A stretch of 64,000 nt of DNA, from positions 434,001 through 498,000 of the forward strand of contig NZ_JABTCF010000001.1 of NCBI RefSeq assembly GCF_014596745.1. Reading direction: 5' to 3'. The position numbers and the translations under genes were made by a program. The notes beneath the pieces are model-generated. The model worked only from the letters and a program-made list of their open reading frames with translations. It was not told the origin of the DNA and searched no databases. The stretch is from Maribacter aquimaris (GTDB lineage Bacteria > Bacteroidota > Bacteroidia > Flavobacteriales > Flavobacteriaceae). Shown piece after piece: positions 8,447 to 17,809 of this stretch (positions are counted from its first letter, which is position 1; each line of letters starts with the position of its first letter).

Positions 8447-9448
8447 CTAATTGAAAAATAATTTAGGAAATAATTCTTGGGGTTTCTTTTTGCTGAAATT
8501 AATCCAAAAGGTCGATTTAAGAAAACCCAGACCGTAACCTGCGAATTGGATACATACCGCTATCAGTGAAAGAATGGCCACTTGAACATTCCTGTTCTTT
8601 ATCAGTGAATCGATAAACAACACTGTAAAATACAAAATATAAATACCCAAAGGTATAACGATCTTAAACAGTAATAAGATTAAGGAAGCTATAAATCCCA
8701 TACAAAAAAGTGTCGGAAACCAATAGGTTATCTTGGCCGTTCCCGGATGCCACTTGTTTAAAATAGGCCTAACCATCCCGAACTTGTTCACTTGTATAAA
8801 AAATTTATTCCAATCAATTCGGCGCTTATGGTACACAAAAGCCTCTGGAATCAATTTTGTATCATAACCATTGTCCCAAATACGGATGGTCAAATCCGGA
8901 TCTTCTCCTGGGTGTATCTTACCATACCCCCCTACTTTTTCAAAAGCCTCCTTGGATATTCCCATATTAAAACTCCGTGGCTGAAATTTATCTATAGTGG
9001 ATTTCCCTCCTCGGATTCCCCCTGTGGTAAACAAAGAGGTCATCGCATAATTAATGGCTTTTTGTACGTTTGAAAAGGATTCATGTGCCGCATCGGGACC
9101 TCCATAGCAATGTACATAATCCTTATCGAGTGATTTTCTGGCTTCTTCCAAATACTGTGGGGGTAGGATACAATCGGAATCCAACACAATAAAATAATTA
9201 CCTTTTGCCCGTCTCATTCCGTAATTCCTGGAATCCCCTGGCCCTGAATTATCCTTTTTCAAATAGGAAATATCTAATTGGGAACGAAAGACTTCCACTT
9301 CACTTTCCGAATCAATGCTTGATCCATCCTCAACAACGACCACCTCAAAAGGTTTTTTGTAGGATTGTTGGGTCAGACTTGCCAACAACTCCCTTATTTC
9401 ATTGGGTCTATTGTATACAGGAATGATAAATGAAAAGAAAATATCCAT
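8447..9448 (-). CDS. Family 2 glycosyltransferase, membrane-anchored
   Basis: A GT-A fold glycosyltransferase with SFIIPVYNRP at the N-terminus, VVEDGSS for nucleotide-sugar binding and a metal-binding DSD in VLDSDC. Two or three hydrophobic segments near the C-terminus (from about residue 255) suggest attachment to the inner membrane. I chose the ATG at 9448, just ahead of the first beta strand, giving 333 residues; in-frame starts at 9457 and 9490 would add up to 14 residues. The sugar and acceptor are unknown. The GT lies 12 bp upstream of the YbbR gene. Confidence 0.88.
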   Translation of the reverse strand: MDIFFSFIIPVYNRPNEIRELLASLTQQSYKKPFEVVVVEDGSSIDSESEVEVFRSQLDISYLKKDNSGPGDSRNYGMRRAKGNYFIVLDSDCILPPQYLEEARKSLDKDYVHCYGGPDAAHESFSNVQKAINYAMTSLFTTGGIRGGKSTIDKFQPRSFNMGISKEAFEKVGGYGKIHPGEDPDLTIRIWDNGYDTKLIPEAFVYHKRRIDWNKFFIQVNKFGMVRPILNKWHPGTAKITYWFPTLFCMGFIASLILLLFKIVIPLGIYILYFTVLFIDSLIKNRNVQVAILSLIAVCIQFAGYGLGFLKSTFWINFSKKKPQELFPKLFFN

Positions 9449-9544
9449 AGAAAGCATTCTAAGATTTTTGGGCACTTCCTGTTTGCACAAAGATCACGGC
9501 CCAATACCCATCACAAAAACCAATGACAGGAACAATAAAAAGTA

Positions 9545-10354
9545 CTATACAAATTTCTCCATAACTTCCTGACTTACCCCGGTATTCGAGAATCCGCCAT
9601 CATGGAAAAGATTTTGCATGGTCACTTTCTTGGTTAAATCGGAGAACAATGTCAAGGTATAATCCGCACATTCCAGTGCAGTAGCGTTGCCCAAAGGGGA
9701 CATTTGCTCAGCATAACTGATAAAGCCATCAAAGCCTTTTACACCCTGACCTGCCGTTGTTGGTGTTGGGGATTGTGAAATGGTATTGACCCTCACTTTC
9801 TTTTCTTTTCCAAAGAAATAGCCAAAGCTTCGTGCCACAGACTCCAAATAAGCCTTATTATCGGCCATATCATTATAGTCTGGGAAAGATCGTTGTGCCG
9901 CCATATAGGTCAAGGCCACGATACTTCCCCATTCGTTCATGGCATCAGCCTTGAACAAACTTTGCATCACCCTATGGAAAGACAATGCGGAAACATCCCA
10001 CCCCTTATGGGTAAACTCGTAATTCTCATCGGTATAGTGCCGTCCTTTTCGAACATTGATAGACATACCGATGGAGTGTAATACAAAATCGATCTTACCT
10101 CCCAATATTTCCATGGCCTGGCTAACCAATTTGTCCAAATCTTCCGTACTGGTCGCATCGGCTGGTATGATTTGGGATCCGGTCTTTTCTGCCAATTCGT
10201 TGATTTGACCCATACGCATGGCAATCGGGGCATTGGTCAATACAAATGTGCCACCTTCTTCATGTACCCTTTCCGCTGTTTTCCAAGCAATTGAATTTGC
10301 ATCAAGCGCTCCAAAAATAATCCCTTTTTTCCCCTTTAATAAGTTATAAGCCAT
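9545..10354 (-). CDS. fabI: Enoyl-ACP reductase (NADH)
   Basis: Reduces trans-2-enoyl-ACP in the last step of each fatty acid elongation cycle. The 269-residue SDR protein starts MAYNLLKGKKG and shows the atypical FabI nucleotide site (GALDANSIAW), the HSIGM block, and a catalytic Tyr/Lys region around residues 150-170. The ATG at 10354 is preferred to a TTG two codons upstream. A TATCTTTG promoter element lies 30 bp upstream. Target of triclosan-like inhibitors in other species. Confidence 0.95.
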   Translation of the reverse strand: MAYNLLKGKKGIIFGALDANSIAWKTAERVHEEGGTFVLTNAPIAMRMGQINELAEKTGSQIIPADATSTEDLDKLVSQAMEILGGKIDFVLHSIGMSINVRKGRHYTDENYEFTHKGWDVSALSFHRVMQSLFKADAMNEWGSIVALTYMAAQRSFPDYNDMADNKAYLESVARSFGYFFGKEKKVRVNTISQSPTPTTAGQGVKGFDGFISYAEQMSPLGNATALECADYTLTLFSDLTKKVTMQNLFHDGGFSNTGVSQEVMEKFV

Positions 10355-10383
10355 GTTCAATTTTTCTTAGTTGATAATATCGC

Positions 10384-10391
10384 CAAAGATA
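10384..10391 (-). promoter_or_regulatory. -7 promoter element for fabI
   Basis: The - strand reads TATCTTTG, an exact match to the Bacteroidota -7 consensus TAnnTTTG, 30 bp before the fabI ATG. I see no clear -33 TTG at the usual distance. Confidence 0.5.
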
Positions 10392-10441
10392 TTTAAAAAA
10401 TGTTATATAAAAAGTTTGCTTTTTCCAATAGTCAAAAGACG

Positions 10442-12094
10442 TTAATTCAATAGTTGTCGGGCGTGGGCCAAAGCGGAATCGGAAAGTTCCTTTCCTCCCA
10501 ACATTTCAGCCAACTCCACTACCCTTTCTTCTTGGGAAAGCTCTTTCATATTCGTTAATGTACCGCCACCCTTATCTTCTTTATACACTTTAAAATGGTG
10601 GTCTCCCTTTGAAGCCACTTGTGGTAGATGTGTAATGGAAAAAATCTGCATACTCTTGCTCATCTCGAACATAATCTCCCCCATTCGGTTTGAGATCTCC
10701 CCGGAAACACCCGTATCGATCTCATCGAACATCATGGTGGGAAGGTTTTCATATTTCGCCATAATTGATTTTATGGTCAACATGATACGTGAAAGTTCCC
10801 CTCCGGATGCAACTTTCTTGATGTCCCCAAAATCAGTTCCCTTATTGGCCGCGAACAAAAATAACAATTCATCCTTACCATTGGGCTTAAAATCCTTGGC
10901 CCGACCCAATTCTATTTTAAAACGGGCACTAGGCATTCCCAATAAAGCCAATTGCCTTTCCATTTGCTGCTTTAATTCCGGAATGATTTTTTGGCGCTTT
11001 TTCGAAATTTTAGAGGCTAATCCCTCTAGTTTCTCTATATGTACAGCCAATTGCTTTTGTTTGTCGGCGATAGTTGACTCTATATTCCCTGTTGCATCCA
11101 CCTTTTCGGAAAGTTCCTCCTTGATCTCGATCAACTCTGAAATTTCCTGTACGCTGTGCTTTTTCTGCAAGTTATAGATCAATTGTAATTTCGTATTGAC
11201 TTCGTCCAATAATTTGGGGTCTAGATCTGCTTGCTCTGAAAGGTTCTCCAATTCAGAAGCAATATCATCCACTTCTATAAAAACGGATTGTATCCTGCCG
11301 TCCAAGGTCTCATATGCGGACCCGAAACCGGAAAGTTTACTTGATACCTGTTTTAATTCCGCCAATAAGTTTAATACACCTACTTGTTCATCATTCAATA
11401 AATGATGGCCTTGCGCCAATTGCTCAACAATGGTTTCCACATTGCTCAATTGTTGGTATTGCTCCTCCAATTCCTCTAACATTCCTTCTTTCAGCTGGGC
11501 TTCCTGAAGTTCTTTCAACAAAAAACTGTTGTATTCATGCTCCTTTATGGCATTACCCTGAAAATCAATCAACTCGGTCAACTCCTTGGAAATATCATGA
11601 TAGACCTTCAATTGGGCGGAATACGCTTTACGCAGTTCCTTAGTATCCGCAAGGGAATCAATTACCTTAAATTGAAATTCGTTTTCGGCCAATTGCAAGG
11701 TTTGATGCTGGGAGTGCACATCGATCAAGCGATTTCCCAATTTCGAAAGCACATCCAAGGTCACTGGGGTATCATTGATAAAGGCCCTTGATTTTCCGCT
11801 GGGTAAAATTTCCCTTCTTATTAGGGTTTTCTCCTCATAATCCAGGTCATTTTCCTCAAAAAAAGAAGAAAGTCCATAGTTCCCGATTTCAAACTCACTT
11901 TCAACAATGCACTTTTCCTCCTTATTACGCAAGGTGGAAAGGTCGGCCCGTTTGCCCAAAACCAATGAAAGTCCGCCCAACAGGATTGACTTACCTGCTC
12001 CAGTTTCACCCGTAATACAAGTAAATCCATGGCCAAATGAAACATTTAGCCTATCGATCAACGCATAATTTTTAATAGAGAGATTGCTTAGCAA
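10442..12094 (-). CDS. recN: DNA repair protein RecN
   Basis: An SMC-like ATPase of 550 residues for double-strand break repair. The Walker A motif GETGAGKS is at residues 29-36, followed by a long coiled-coil middle (about 150-370) and a C-terminal head with the SGGELSR signature and Walker B MMFDEIDTGVSG. Length is typical. The gene is upstream of fabI on the same strand but separated by 87 bp, including the fabI promoter element. Confidence 0.96.
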   Translation of the reverse strand: MLSNLSIKNYALIDRLNVSFGHGFTCITGETGAGKSILLGGLSLVLGKRADLSTLRNKEEKCIVESEFEIGNYGLSSFFEENDLDYEEKTLIRREILPSGKSRAFINDTPVTLDVLSKLGNRLIDVHSQHQTLQLAENEFQFKVIDSLADTKELRKAYSAQLKVYHDISKELTELIDFQGNAIKEHEYNSFLLKELQEAQLKEGMLEELEEQYQQLSNVETIVEQLAQGHHLLNDEQVGVLNLLAELKQVSSKLSGFGSAYETLDGRIQSVFIEVDDIASELENLSEQADLDPKLLDEVNTKLQLIYNLQKKHSVQEISELIEIKEELSEKVDATGNIESTIADKQKQLAVHIEKLEGLASKISKKRQKIIPELKQQMERQLALLGMPSARFKIELGRAKDFKPNGKDELLFLFAANKGTDFGDIKKVASGGELSRIMLTIKSIMAKYENLPTMMFDEIDTGVSGEISNRMGEIMFEMSKSMQIFSITHLPQVASKGDHHFKVYKEDKGGGTLTNMKELSQEERVVELAEMLGGKELSDSALAHARQLLN

Positions 12095-12152
12095 AACCTT
12101 GAATTTAGAATGGCGTAAAGATAATTTTTATTTCAGTTGAAAAAAACGGAGA

Positions 12153-13040
12153 TCAATATTTTATCTCGTTCCAAGTACTCGAATAAAGCGGTGCAATTCT
12201 ATTTAGGGTTTCCTTTAGCTTAATTATGTCCACTTTAGGGCCATCTGAGAAAATATTACGGATCTCATCCGATTTGGCATCGAAGAAAGTTGAGATCAAA
12301 AAAGCATTTGGCCTCCTTTTGATCATCGTCTCAAACAAGTTTAAAGTCCCGGCTATAACCTGTTTGCCGGTACTGTTATTATCGGCAAGTATATCGATTC
12401 CCTTACGATGGTAGTTATACATAGCAACACGGTATTCCCTATACGTGTTCGACATTAGGTTATCGACCAATTCAAAACGGCTACGATCTGTGGATTGACT
12501 CCAACCCAAGGAACTACTGCTCTGGGCTTGGGTTACAATATTTTGGGCTTTCCTAAAATATTCCGCCCCTCCTTCGAGTGAAAAGGTATCCGCATCCAAC
12601 CCAAGAATAACATATGCATAATAGGCCGTGACACTTACCAAGTTCGATTCAAAAACGTTTTCATTGAAAACCAAAGGTTGAAATTCTATATATTCAAAAC
12701 TGAATTGGTTATCCTTATAATTGAATATTGGTGTTTCGTACGAAGTATTGAAGACAGGTCTCGAAGATTGGATCTGTATATTTCCTTTGAATCTATTGGA
12801 TTCGTATTCGGTGATGGTGATAAACATTTGAGCGTTAACACGTTCGTTTTCCTTATAGATACGATTTGTCCATTTGGTCTTATTGACAAAATCATTCAAT
12901 GAACGTTCCAAGGTCTCGAAGATCTGCTGGTTGGTTTGCGACACCTGGTCCGAATTCACGGTCACCACACAGTTCAGTTCCTGAGCAGAAACCGTAGCAA
13001 GGGAAAAGATAAAAATTAAGACAATTAGGAAATTACGCAT
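12153..13040 (-). CDS. DUF4835 family secreted protein
   Basis: A 295-residue protein with a cleavable signal peptide (about residues 1-19, ending SAQ). The mature part begins LNCVVTVNSDQ, typical of DUF4835, a family largely restricted to Bacteroidota. No enzymatic motif is visible. The start overlaps the end of coaBC by 8 bp and recN follows, a gene order I know from other Flavobacteriia. It is presumably periplasmic or surface-associated; function unknown. Confidence 0.9.
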   Translation of the reverse strand: MRNFLIVLIFIFSLATVSAQELNCVVTVNSDQVSQTNQQIFETLERSLNDFVNKTKWTNRIYKENERVNAQMFITITEYESNRFKGNIQIQSSRPVFNTSYETPIFNYKDNQFSFEYIEFQPLVFNENVFESNLVSVTAYYAYVILGLDADTFSLEGGAEYFRKAQNIVTQAQSSSSLGWSQSTDRSRFELVDNLMSNTYREYRVAMYNYHRKGIDILADNNSTGKQVIAGTLNLFETMIKRRPNAFLISTFFDAKSDEIRNIFSDGPKVDIIKLKETLNRIAPLYSSTWNEIKY

Positions 13041-14238
13041 TCAATCGAATTATGATTTCATTTAAAATATCCTTGGCAACTTCGGCCTTGGTTTTTAATT
13101 GAAACGCTTTAATCTGTGAATTCTTATCCAAAAAGGTTATTTTATTGGTATTACTGGCAAAACCAGCACCTTTATCATTCAATGAATTCAAAACAATGGC
13201 ATCCAAGTGCTTTCTTTTTAATTTACCCTTGGCATTTTCGAGTTCATTTTCGGTCTCTAGGGCAAAACCAACCAAAAATTGAAGGTTCTTTCTTTCTCCC
13301 AACGACAATAGAATATCCTTATTTTTTACCAATTCCAAGGTGAGGTTCGTTTCCTTCTTTTTGATTTTTTGGTCCGCCACGGTTTTCGGTTTATAATCAG
13401 CCACGGCAGCAGCGGAAATCGCTATATCACAATCTTCAAAATGATCATGGGCAGCATTATACATTTCATCTGCCGAAACTACATTAACCACGGTAATCAA
13501 ATCATGGGCAAGGGATAGGTTTGTAGGTCCGGAAACCAAAATTACCTTGGCCCCTAGATTGGCGGCAGCTTTAGCCAACTCGTACCCCATTTGTCCGGTC
13601 GAATGGTTACCGATAAATCGAACGGGATCTATAGCCTCATAGGTTGGACCTGCCGTAATCATTACTTTCTTACCTCTCAAAGGAAGCCCTTTAAGCAAAT
13701 ACCCCTTGATGAAGTCGATGATATCCTCTGGTTCTGCCATTCGACCTTCTCCATGTAAACCACTTGCAAGCTCGCCAGAAGTAGCCGGAATCATGATATT
13801 CCCATAGGACACCAAGGTATCAATGGCCACTTTTGTTGCAGGATGCTTATACATATCCAAGTCCATGGCAGGCGCAAAAAAGACTGGACATTTGGCGGAC
13901 AGATAAACGGCCAACAAAAGATTGTCCGTAGCCGCATTGGCCATCTTGGACATGGTATTGGCAGTCGCTGGGGCTACAATCATGATATCGGCCCAAAGTC
14001 CGAGATCCACGTGATTGTTCCAATCTGTCACGGCTCCTTCTTCCTTTACAAATGACGTTACCGTCGGATTTTTTGAAAGGGTCGCCAAAGTCAATGGGGA
14101 AACAAAATGGCTGGCACTTTCCGTCAAAACAACTTTGACATTTGCACCAGCCTTAATCAATAAACGTACAAGAAAGGTAGTCTTGTAAGCAGCAATTCCT
14201 CCAGTAATGCCTAAAAGGATATTCTTGCCACCCAACAT
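13033..14238 (-). CDS. coaBC: Phosphopantothenoylcysteine decarboxylase/synthetase
   Basis: A 401-residue bifunctional enzyme of coenzyme A synthesis: the C-terminal CoaB domain joins 4'-phosphopantothenate to cysteine with CTP, and the N-terminal FMN-dependent CoaC domain decarboxylates the product. The CoaC part (about 1-180) starts with GITGGIAAYK and has PAMDLDMY; the CoaB part (about 187-401) has ITAGPTYEAIDPVR and the SAAAVADYKP block. The gene starts 1 bp from the end of rpoZ and overlaps DUF4835, so all are translated from one message. Confidence 0.97.
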   Translation of the reverse strand: MLGGKNILLGITGGIAAYKTTFLVRLLIKAGANVKVVLTESASHFVSPLTLATLSKNPTVTSFVKEEGAVTDWNNHVDLGLWADIMIVAPATANTMSKMANAATDNLLLAVYLSAKCPVFFAPAMDLDMYKHPATKVAIDTLVSYGNIMIPATSGELASGLHGEGRMAEPEDIIDFIKGYLLKGLPLRGKKVMITAGPTYEAIDPVRFIGNHSTGQMGYELAKAAANLGAKVILVSGPTNLSLAHDLITVVNVVSADEMYNAAHDHFEDCDIAISAAAVADYKPKTVADQKIKKKETNLTLELVKNKDILLSLGERKNLQFLVGFALETENELENAKGKLKRKHLDAIVLNSLNDKGAGFASNTNKITFLDKNSQIKAFQLKTKAEVAKDILNEIIIRLNA

Positions 14239-14239
14239 A

Positions 14240-14575
14240 CTACTCTGTATCTTTGTCTGTATTTCTATAATAGATTTTATCCGTCAACCATTCCTCAACA
14301 GCCATGGCATGTGGTTTAGGTAGTTTTTCATAAAATTTAGAGACTTCGATTTGTTCCTTGTTCTCAAAAACTTCTTCCAAACTATCGCTGTATGTGGCAA
14401 ACTCTTCCAATTTTTCCAAAAGCTCCTTTTTGATTTCAGAATTGATCTGAACGGCTCTTTTAGCGGTTATTGATATTGCCTCATATATGTTGTTCGTTTT
14501 TTCATCGAACTCATTTTTATTGATAGTGACCGTTGAAACGGGCGCTTTAGAGTTCTTTAAATCGTTCATATTCAT
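14240..14575 (-). CDS. rpoZ: RNA polymerase omega subunit (Rpb6-like)
   Basis: A 111-residue small subunit that helps assemble RNA polymerase. The Bacteroidota version is diverged; the recognisable core is the helix NIYEAISITAKRAVQIN (residues 29-45) followed by a charged helix. Its location between bamD and coaBC is the standard flavobacterial order and supports the call. An alternative start two codons in (MNDLKN) is equally possible. Confidence 0.88.
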   Translation of the reverse strand: MNMNDLKNSKAPVSTVTINKNEFDEKTNNIYEAISITAKRAVQINSEIKKELLEKLEEFATYSDSLEEVFENKEQIEVSKFYEKLPKPHAMAVEEWLTDKIYYRNTDKDTE

Positions 14576-14587
14576 AATAACAGCTGT

Positions 14588-15418
14588 TTATTTTGTTTCT
14601 TTATCCTCATTGGAAACGGGTGCTCCAGTTTCCTTTTGAATTTTATTTATCAATTTATTGGCATCCTCCTCGAATTTGGTCTCCGGATACTGCTTTTTAA
14701 GTACGTTATATGCCGTTTTTGCATTTTCCAATCGCTCTGGCTTCCATCTTGCAAAACTATTCAACGCATACTGTGTGGCAGATTCGAATTTTAGATACAA
14801 GGCCTCTTCCCTGAAGATCGATCCTGGGTAATCCGATATAAAATTATCAAAGGCAGCCATGGCAGGTGTCAGGAACGAGTAATCGAAATGCCCTAATTTA
14901 TTGAATTGCTTCGCTATTTCAAAGGCTTTCTTCTCCTTTTTGGTAGTTAGCTCCTTTGCCATTTTATTAGCCTCATCAAAATATTCCGAATCAGGATACA
15001 TATTAATAAAGGTCTGCAATTTGACCAAGGCCTTATCGGTATCCGTTTGATCCAACGAATAGATGGGTGAAAGCATATAATAACTTTTGGCCCCTAAAAA
15101 CGAAGCTTGAATAACCTTTTCACTTTTCGGATAGGATTTAATGAACCTTTCAAACTGATAGCCGGCCATATTGTAATCCTTTCGTTCAAAATAGGTGTTC
15201 GCAAAAAAGAACATGACCCTTTCCCCTTGGGGTTTCCCTATATATTTTGGCGCTATCTGTTCGAACAAACGGTTGGCCCGTTTAAAATCCCCTTCCTCAT
15301 AAAACTTTTGGGCAAGTTCATATTTGGCCTTTACATCTTCATTCTTAAGTACCTTTTGATACTCATTACATGATGACATGACCAACATCAAACCAAGAAA
15401 AGGTAAGTATTTCCTCAT
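14588..15418 (-). CDS. bamD: Outer membrane assembly lipoprotein BamD
   Basis: A 276-residue outer membrane lipoprotein, part of the BAM complex that folds beta-barrel proteins. The signal peptide ends in a lipobox with C17 (VMSSC), and the mature protein consists of TPR repeats (AQKFYEEGDFKRA and later copies). I chose the ATG at 15418 over one four codons upstream because it gives a standard lipoprotein signal. The gene is first in the rpoZ-coaBC run and has its own -7 element 17 bp upstream. Confidence 0.93.
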   Translation of the reverse strand: MRKYLPFLGLMLVMSSCNEYQKVLKNEDVKAKYELAQKFYEEGDFKRANRLFEQIAPKYIGKPQGERVMFFFANTYFERKDYNMAGYQFERFIKSYPKSEKVIQASFLGAKSYYMLSPIYSLDQTDTDKALVKLQTFINMYPDSEYFDEANKMAKELTTKKEKKAFEIAKQFNKLGHFDYSFLTPAMAAFDNFISDYPGSIFREEALYLKFESATQYALNSFARWKPERLENAKTAYNVLKKQYPETKFEEDANKLINKIQKETGAPVSNEDKETK

Positions 15419-15434
15419 TTTAAAAAACATTTTG

Positions 15435-15442
15435 CAAAATTA
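15435..15442 (-). promoter_or_regulatory. -7 promoter element for bamD
   Basis: The - strand reads TAATTTTG, matching TAnnTTTG exactly, 17 bp before the bamD ATG. Its distance supports the shorter bamD start; no clear -33 element is seen. Confidence 0.45.
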
Positions 15443-15548
15443 GGGATTCTCAATGGAATTAAAAAACAAATTTTATGCCACTAAAATAGTTTGCAAAAAG
15501 CACTAATCGGTCTTAATTGGCTTAGATTTAACGTTCAAGAAGTAAACT

Positions 15549-16442
15549 TCATGCGTGCAGACGCACAAAAGGTTTCATGAATTGACTTATTTTTCGCTTA
15601 AGTCCCTCTGTTGCTGGCACGAGAGGTAGTCTCACTATTCCCGTCGCCAACCCCAATGTTTCAAAAACAGCCTTGATTCCTGCTGGATTTCCCTCCTCAA
15701 AAATAAGTCCTACCCCATCCTGTACGGCATATTGTAAATCAAATGCCTCCTTCACCTTGGCCTGAAGACCCAAGGATATCATCTTTGAAAAATCGTTGGG
15801 AACACCTTGTGCCAAAACTGAAATTACCCCAGAACCACCTGCCAAAACCGTAGAAAGGGCAGTCATATCATCACCCGAAATAACCATGAAGTCCTTGGGT
15901 TTATCCTTAATAATCTCCATTACCTGGGTCATGTCCCCGGAAGCTTCCTTTATCGCAATTATATTATCAAAATCGTTGGCAAGGCGAAGTACCGTTGCAG
16001 GAAGTATATTACTGCCTGTCCTTCCTGGTACGTTATAAACAATCAATGGCAATGGCGAATTTTCCGCTATAGCCTTAAAATGTTGGTATATCCCTTCCTG
16101 TGTAGGTTTATTGTAATACGGGGATACCGATAGAATAGCATCAAAACCATCCAAATCCTGTTGCTTGATGGATTCGATAACGGCGCTGGTATTATTGCCC
16201 CCTATACCAATAACCAAAGGCAATCGACCGGCATTGGTTTGAACAATGGTTTTTACCACCAACTGTTTTTCCGCTGGGGTAAGGGTTGCTGTTTCAGCCG
16301 TGGTCCCTAAGGCCACCAAATAATCTATGCCACCTTCAATACAATGCTCCACGATATTGGCCAATGCCTCCGTATCTACCGAAAAGTCATTCTTAAATGG
16401 GGTGACTAAAGCAACTCCCGTTCCCATCAATTTATCCATCAT
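15549..16442 (-). CDS. dapA: 4-hydroxy-tetrahydrodipicolinate synthase
   Basis: Condenses pyruvate with aspartate semialdehyde in the diaminopimelate/lysine pathway. The 297-residue TIM barrel has the Schiff-base lysine K165 (AIKEASGD), the catalytic Y136 (VYNVPGRTG) and the early block GTTAETATL. The start (MM at 16442, or an ATG four codons later) overlaps the stop of the upstream gene. dapF, of the same pathway, is at 40 kb in this window. Confidence 0.96.
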   Translation of the reverse strand: MMDKLMGTGVALVTPFKNDFSVDTEALANIVEHCIEGGIDYLVALGTTAETATLTPAEKQLVVKTIVQTNAGRLPLVIGIGGNNTSAVIESIKQQDLDGFDAILSVSPYYNKPTQEGIYQHFKAIAENSPLPLIVYNVPGRTGSNILPATVLRLANDFDNIIAIKEASGDMTQVMEIIKDKPKDFMVISGDDMTALSTVLAGGSGVISVLAQGVPNDFSKMISLGLQAKVKEAFDLQYAVQDGVGLIFEEGNPAGIKAVFETLGLATGIVRLPLVPATEGLKRKISQFMKPFVRLHA

Positions 16443-16981
16443 TCAATTTCATTCAGAACCCTAAGATATTTCTTGAGTTCTAGTTTAAACATTTTAAAAT
16501 CCTTAAAGGGGGTTCCCAATATCAGATCGTTCAAATTCCGATCTACTTCCTGAAAACCAACCTTAATCCTGGCATTTGTCCTTACGGTCATCAATTGTAA
16601 TAATAATTTTTCCTCATTATAATAATTGACCAATAAATCATAATCCCTACTTAAGAACTCCAAGGCATAACTATTGGCAACCTCCCCTTTCCATCCCAAA
16701 TCCTTGTCTGAAAAAACAGGCGTAGAATAGGGCGAATTATTATCATAATAACTCTTATAACCAATAATCTTGACTGCATTGGGCCTTAAATCAAACTCTT
16801 CAACAAACTCAAAAAAAAGCTCTGGTTTTTCAAAGTGATCCAAATCCACGATACAACCAATAGATGTTATTCCATTGGGCCTTTCTATTGATTTTGGAGT
16901 TTTGGATAGCCTCTCCTTTAAAAATTTTATGCCAGATTTGTGCTTGAATTTTTCCTTTATTCCTCTTAAAAACATGTACAT
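16439..16981 (-). CDS. DUF6913-type conserved protein
   Basis: A 180-residue soluble protein with no signal peptide or membrane segment. I recognise it as the conserved flavobacterial gene usually found directly upstream of dapA (DUF6913 in current annotation, from memory). It overlaps dapA by 4 bp and so is translationally coupled to it. No catalytic motif is visible and the function is unknown. The start at 16981 is at the edge of a palindrome; a second ATG two codons in (16975) is also possible. Confidence 0.7.
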   Translation of the reverse strand: MYMFLRGIKEKFKHKSGIKFLKERLSKTPKSIERPNGITSIGCIVDLDHFEKPELFFEFVEEFDLRPNAVKIIGYKSYYDNNSPYSTPVFSDKDLGWKGEVANSYALEFLSRDYDLLVNYYNEEKLLLQLMTVRTNARIKVGFQEVDRNLNDLILGTPFKDFKMFKLELKKYLRVLNEIE

Positions 16982-17002
16982 TTACATTTACACAAATGTA
17001 AA
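16981..17002. repeat. Operator-like palindrome in a divergent promoter region
   Basis: TTTACATTT and AAATGTAAA form a perfect 9-bp inverted repeat around a 4-base centre, between the divergent DUF6913/dapA and 5'-nucleotidase genes. There is no T-run typical of a terminator. It could be a repressor site, but nothing else supports this. Confidence 0.35.
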
Positions 17003-17043
17003 TAATAAACACTCATATTAATGGGGCGAAGATAAAAACAATA

Positions 17044-17808
17044 ATGATTTTAAAAATAAAACATTTTGTTATATTTATAACTTTACTAGGGTTTGTTTCT
17101 TGTAAACAGGAAAGTTCAAGGCTTGTCAAAATCGAAGGAAAACAAATAGCAATAGATAGTACCCTCGCAAAAACAGAAGGTATTGAGGAATTTATCACAC
17201 CTTATCGAAACCGCATCAATGAGGTGTTGGACAGCACCCTGGCCTATGCCCCTAAATCCATATCCAAGGAAGATGGGGAATTCAATACAACAGCGGGCAA
17301 TTTAATGGCTGATATTGTAAAGATACAAGCCAACCCTATATTCAAATCGCGTACCGGAAAGGATATAGACATCGTTTTGCTCAACCACGGAGGGATTCGA
17401 TCCGTGATTTCCAAAGGGAATGTTAGTGCAAGAAACGCTTTTGAGGTAATGCCTTTTGAGAATACCATCAAAGTTGCCGCTATCAAGGGCGACTATATAA
17501 ATGATATGGTCACTTATTTGGTTCAATCCGGCAGGGCACACCCGATTTCCGGAATGCAGATCATTTTAGATAAAAACAGAAAACTAAAAAAAGCTTTAAT
17601 ACAAGGGAAGTCCATAGATGCCGAACAAACATATTACGTTGCTACCTCCGATTATTTAATTACCGGAGGGGACCATATGGACTTCTTTAAAAACAACACT
17701 TCGATTACAGATACGGACTATTTGATCCGAAATGCCATGATCGACTATTTTAAAAAAGTCGACACCCTTGCCCCTGTTGTTGATAATCGATTTTATATGG
17801 AAAAATAA
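17044..17808 (+). CDS. 5'-nucleotidase C-terminal domain lipoprotein
   Basis: A 254-residue lipoprotein (lipobox ending at C20 in GFVSC) consisting only of the substrate-binding domain normally found at the C-terminus of UshA-type 5'-nucleotidases: TTAGNLMADIV, LLNHGGIRS, FENTIKVAAIKG and DYLITGGDHMDFF are visible. The catalytic metallophosphatase domain is in the next gene, 1 bp downstream. Together they probably release phosphate and nucleosides from nucleotides in the periplasm. Confidence 0.92.
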   Translation: MILKIKHFVIFITLLGFVSCKQESSRLVKIEGKQIAIDSTLAKTEGIEEFITPYRNRINEVLDSTLAYAPKSISKEDGEFNTTAGNLMADIVKIQANPIFKSRTGKDIDIVLLNHGGIRSVISKGNVSARNAFEVMPFENTIKVAAIKGDYINDMVTYLVQSGRAHPISGMQIILDKNRKLKKALIQGKSIDAEQTYYVATSDYLITGGDHMDFFKNNTSITDTDYLIRNAMIDYFKKVDTLAPVVDNRFYMEK

Positions 17809-17809
17809 T

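Noticed and set aside
12095-12152. Possible riboswitch upstream of recN
   Set aside because: Only a TATCTTTA near-match and AT-rich sequence; no stem.
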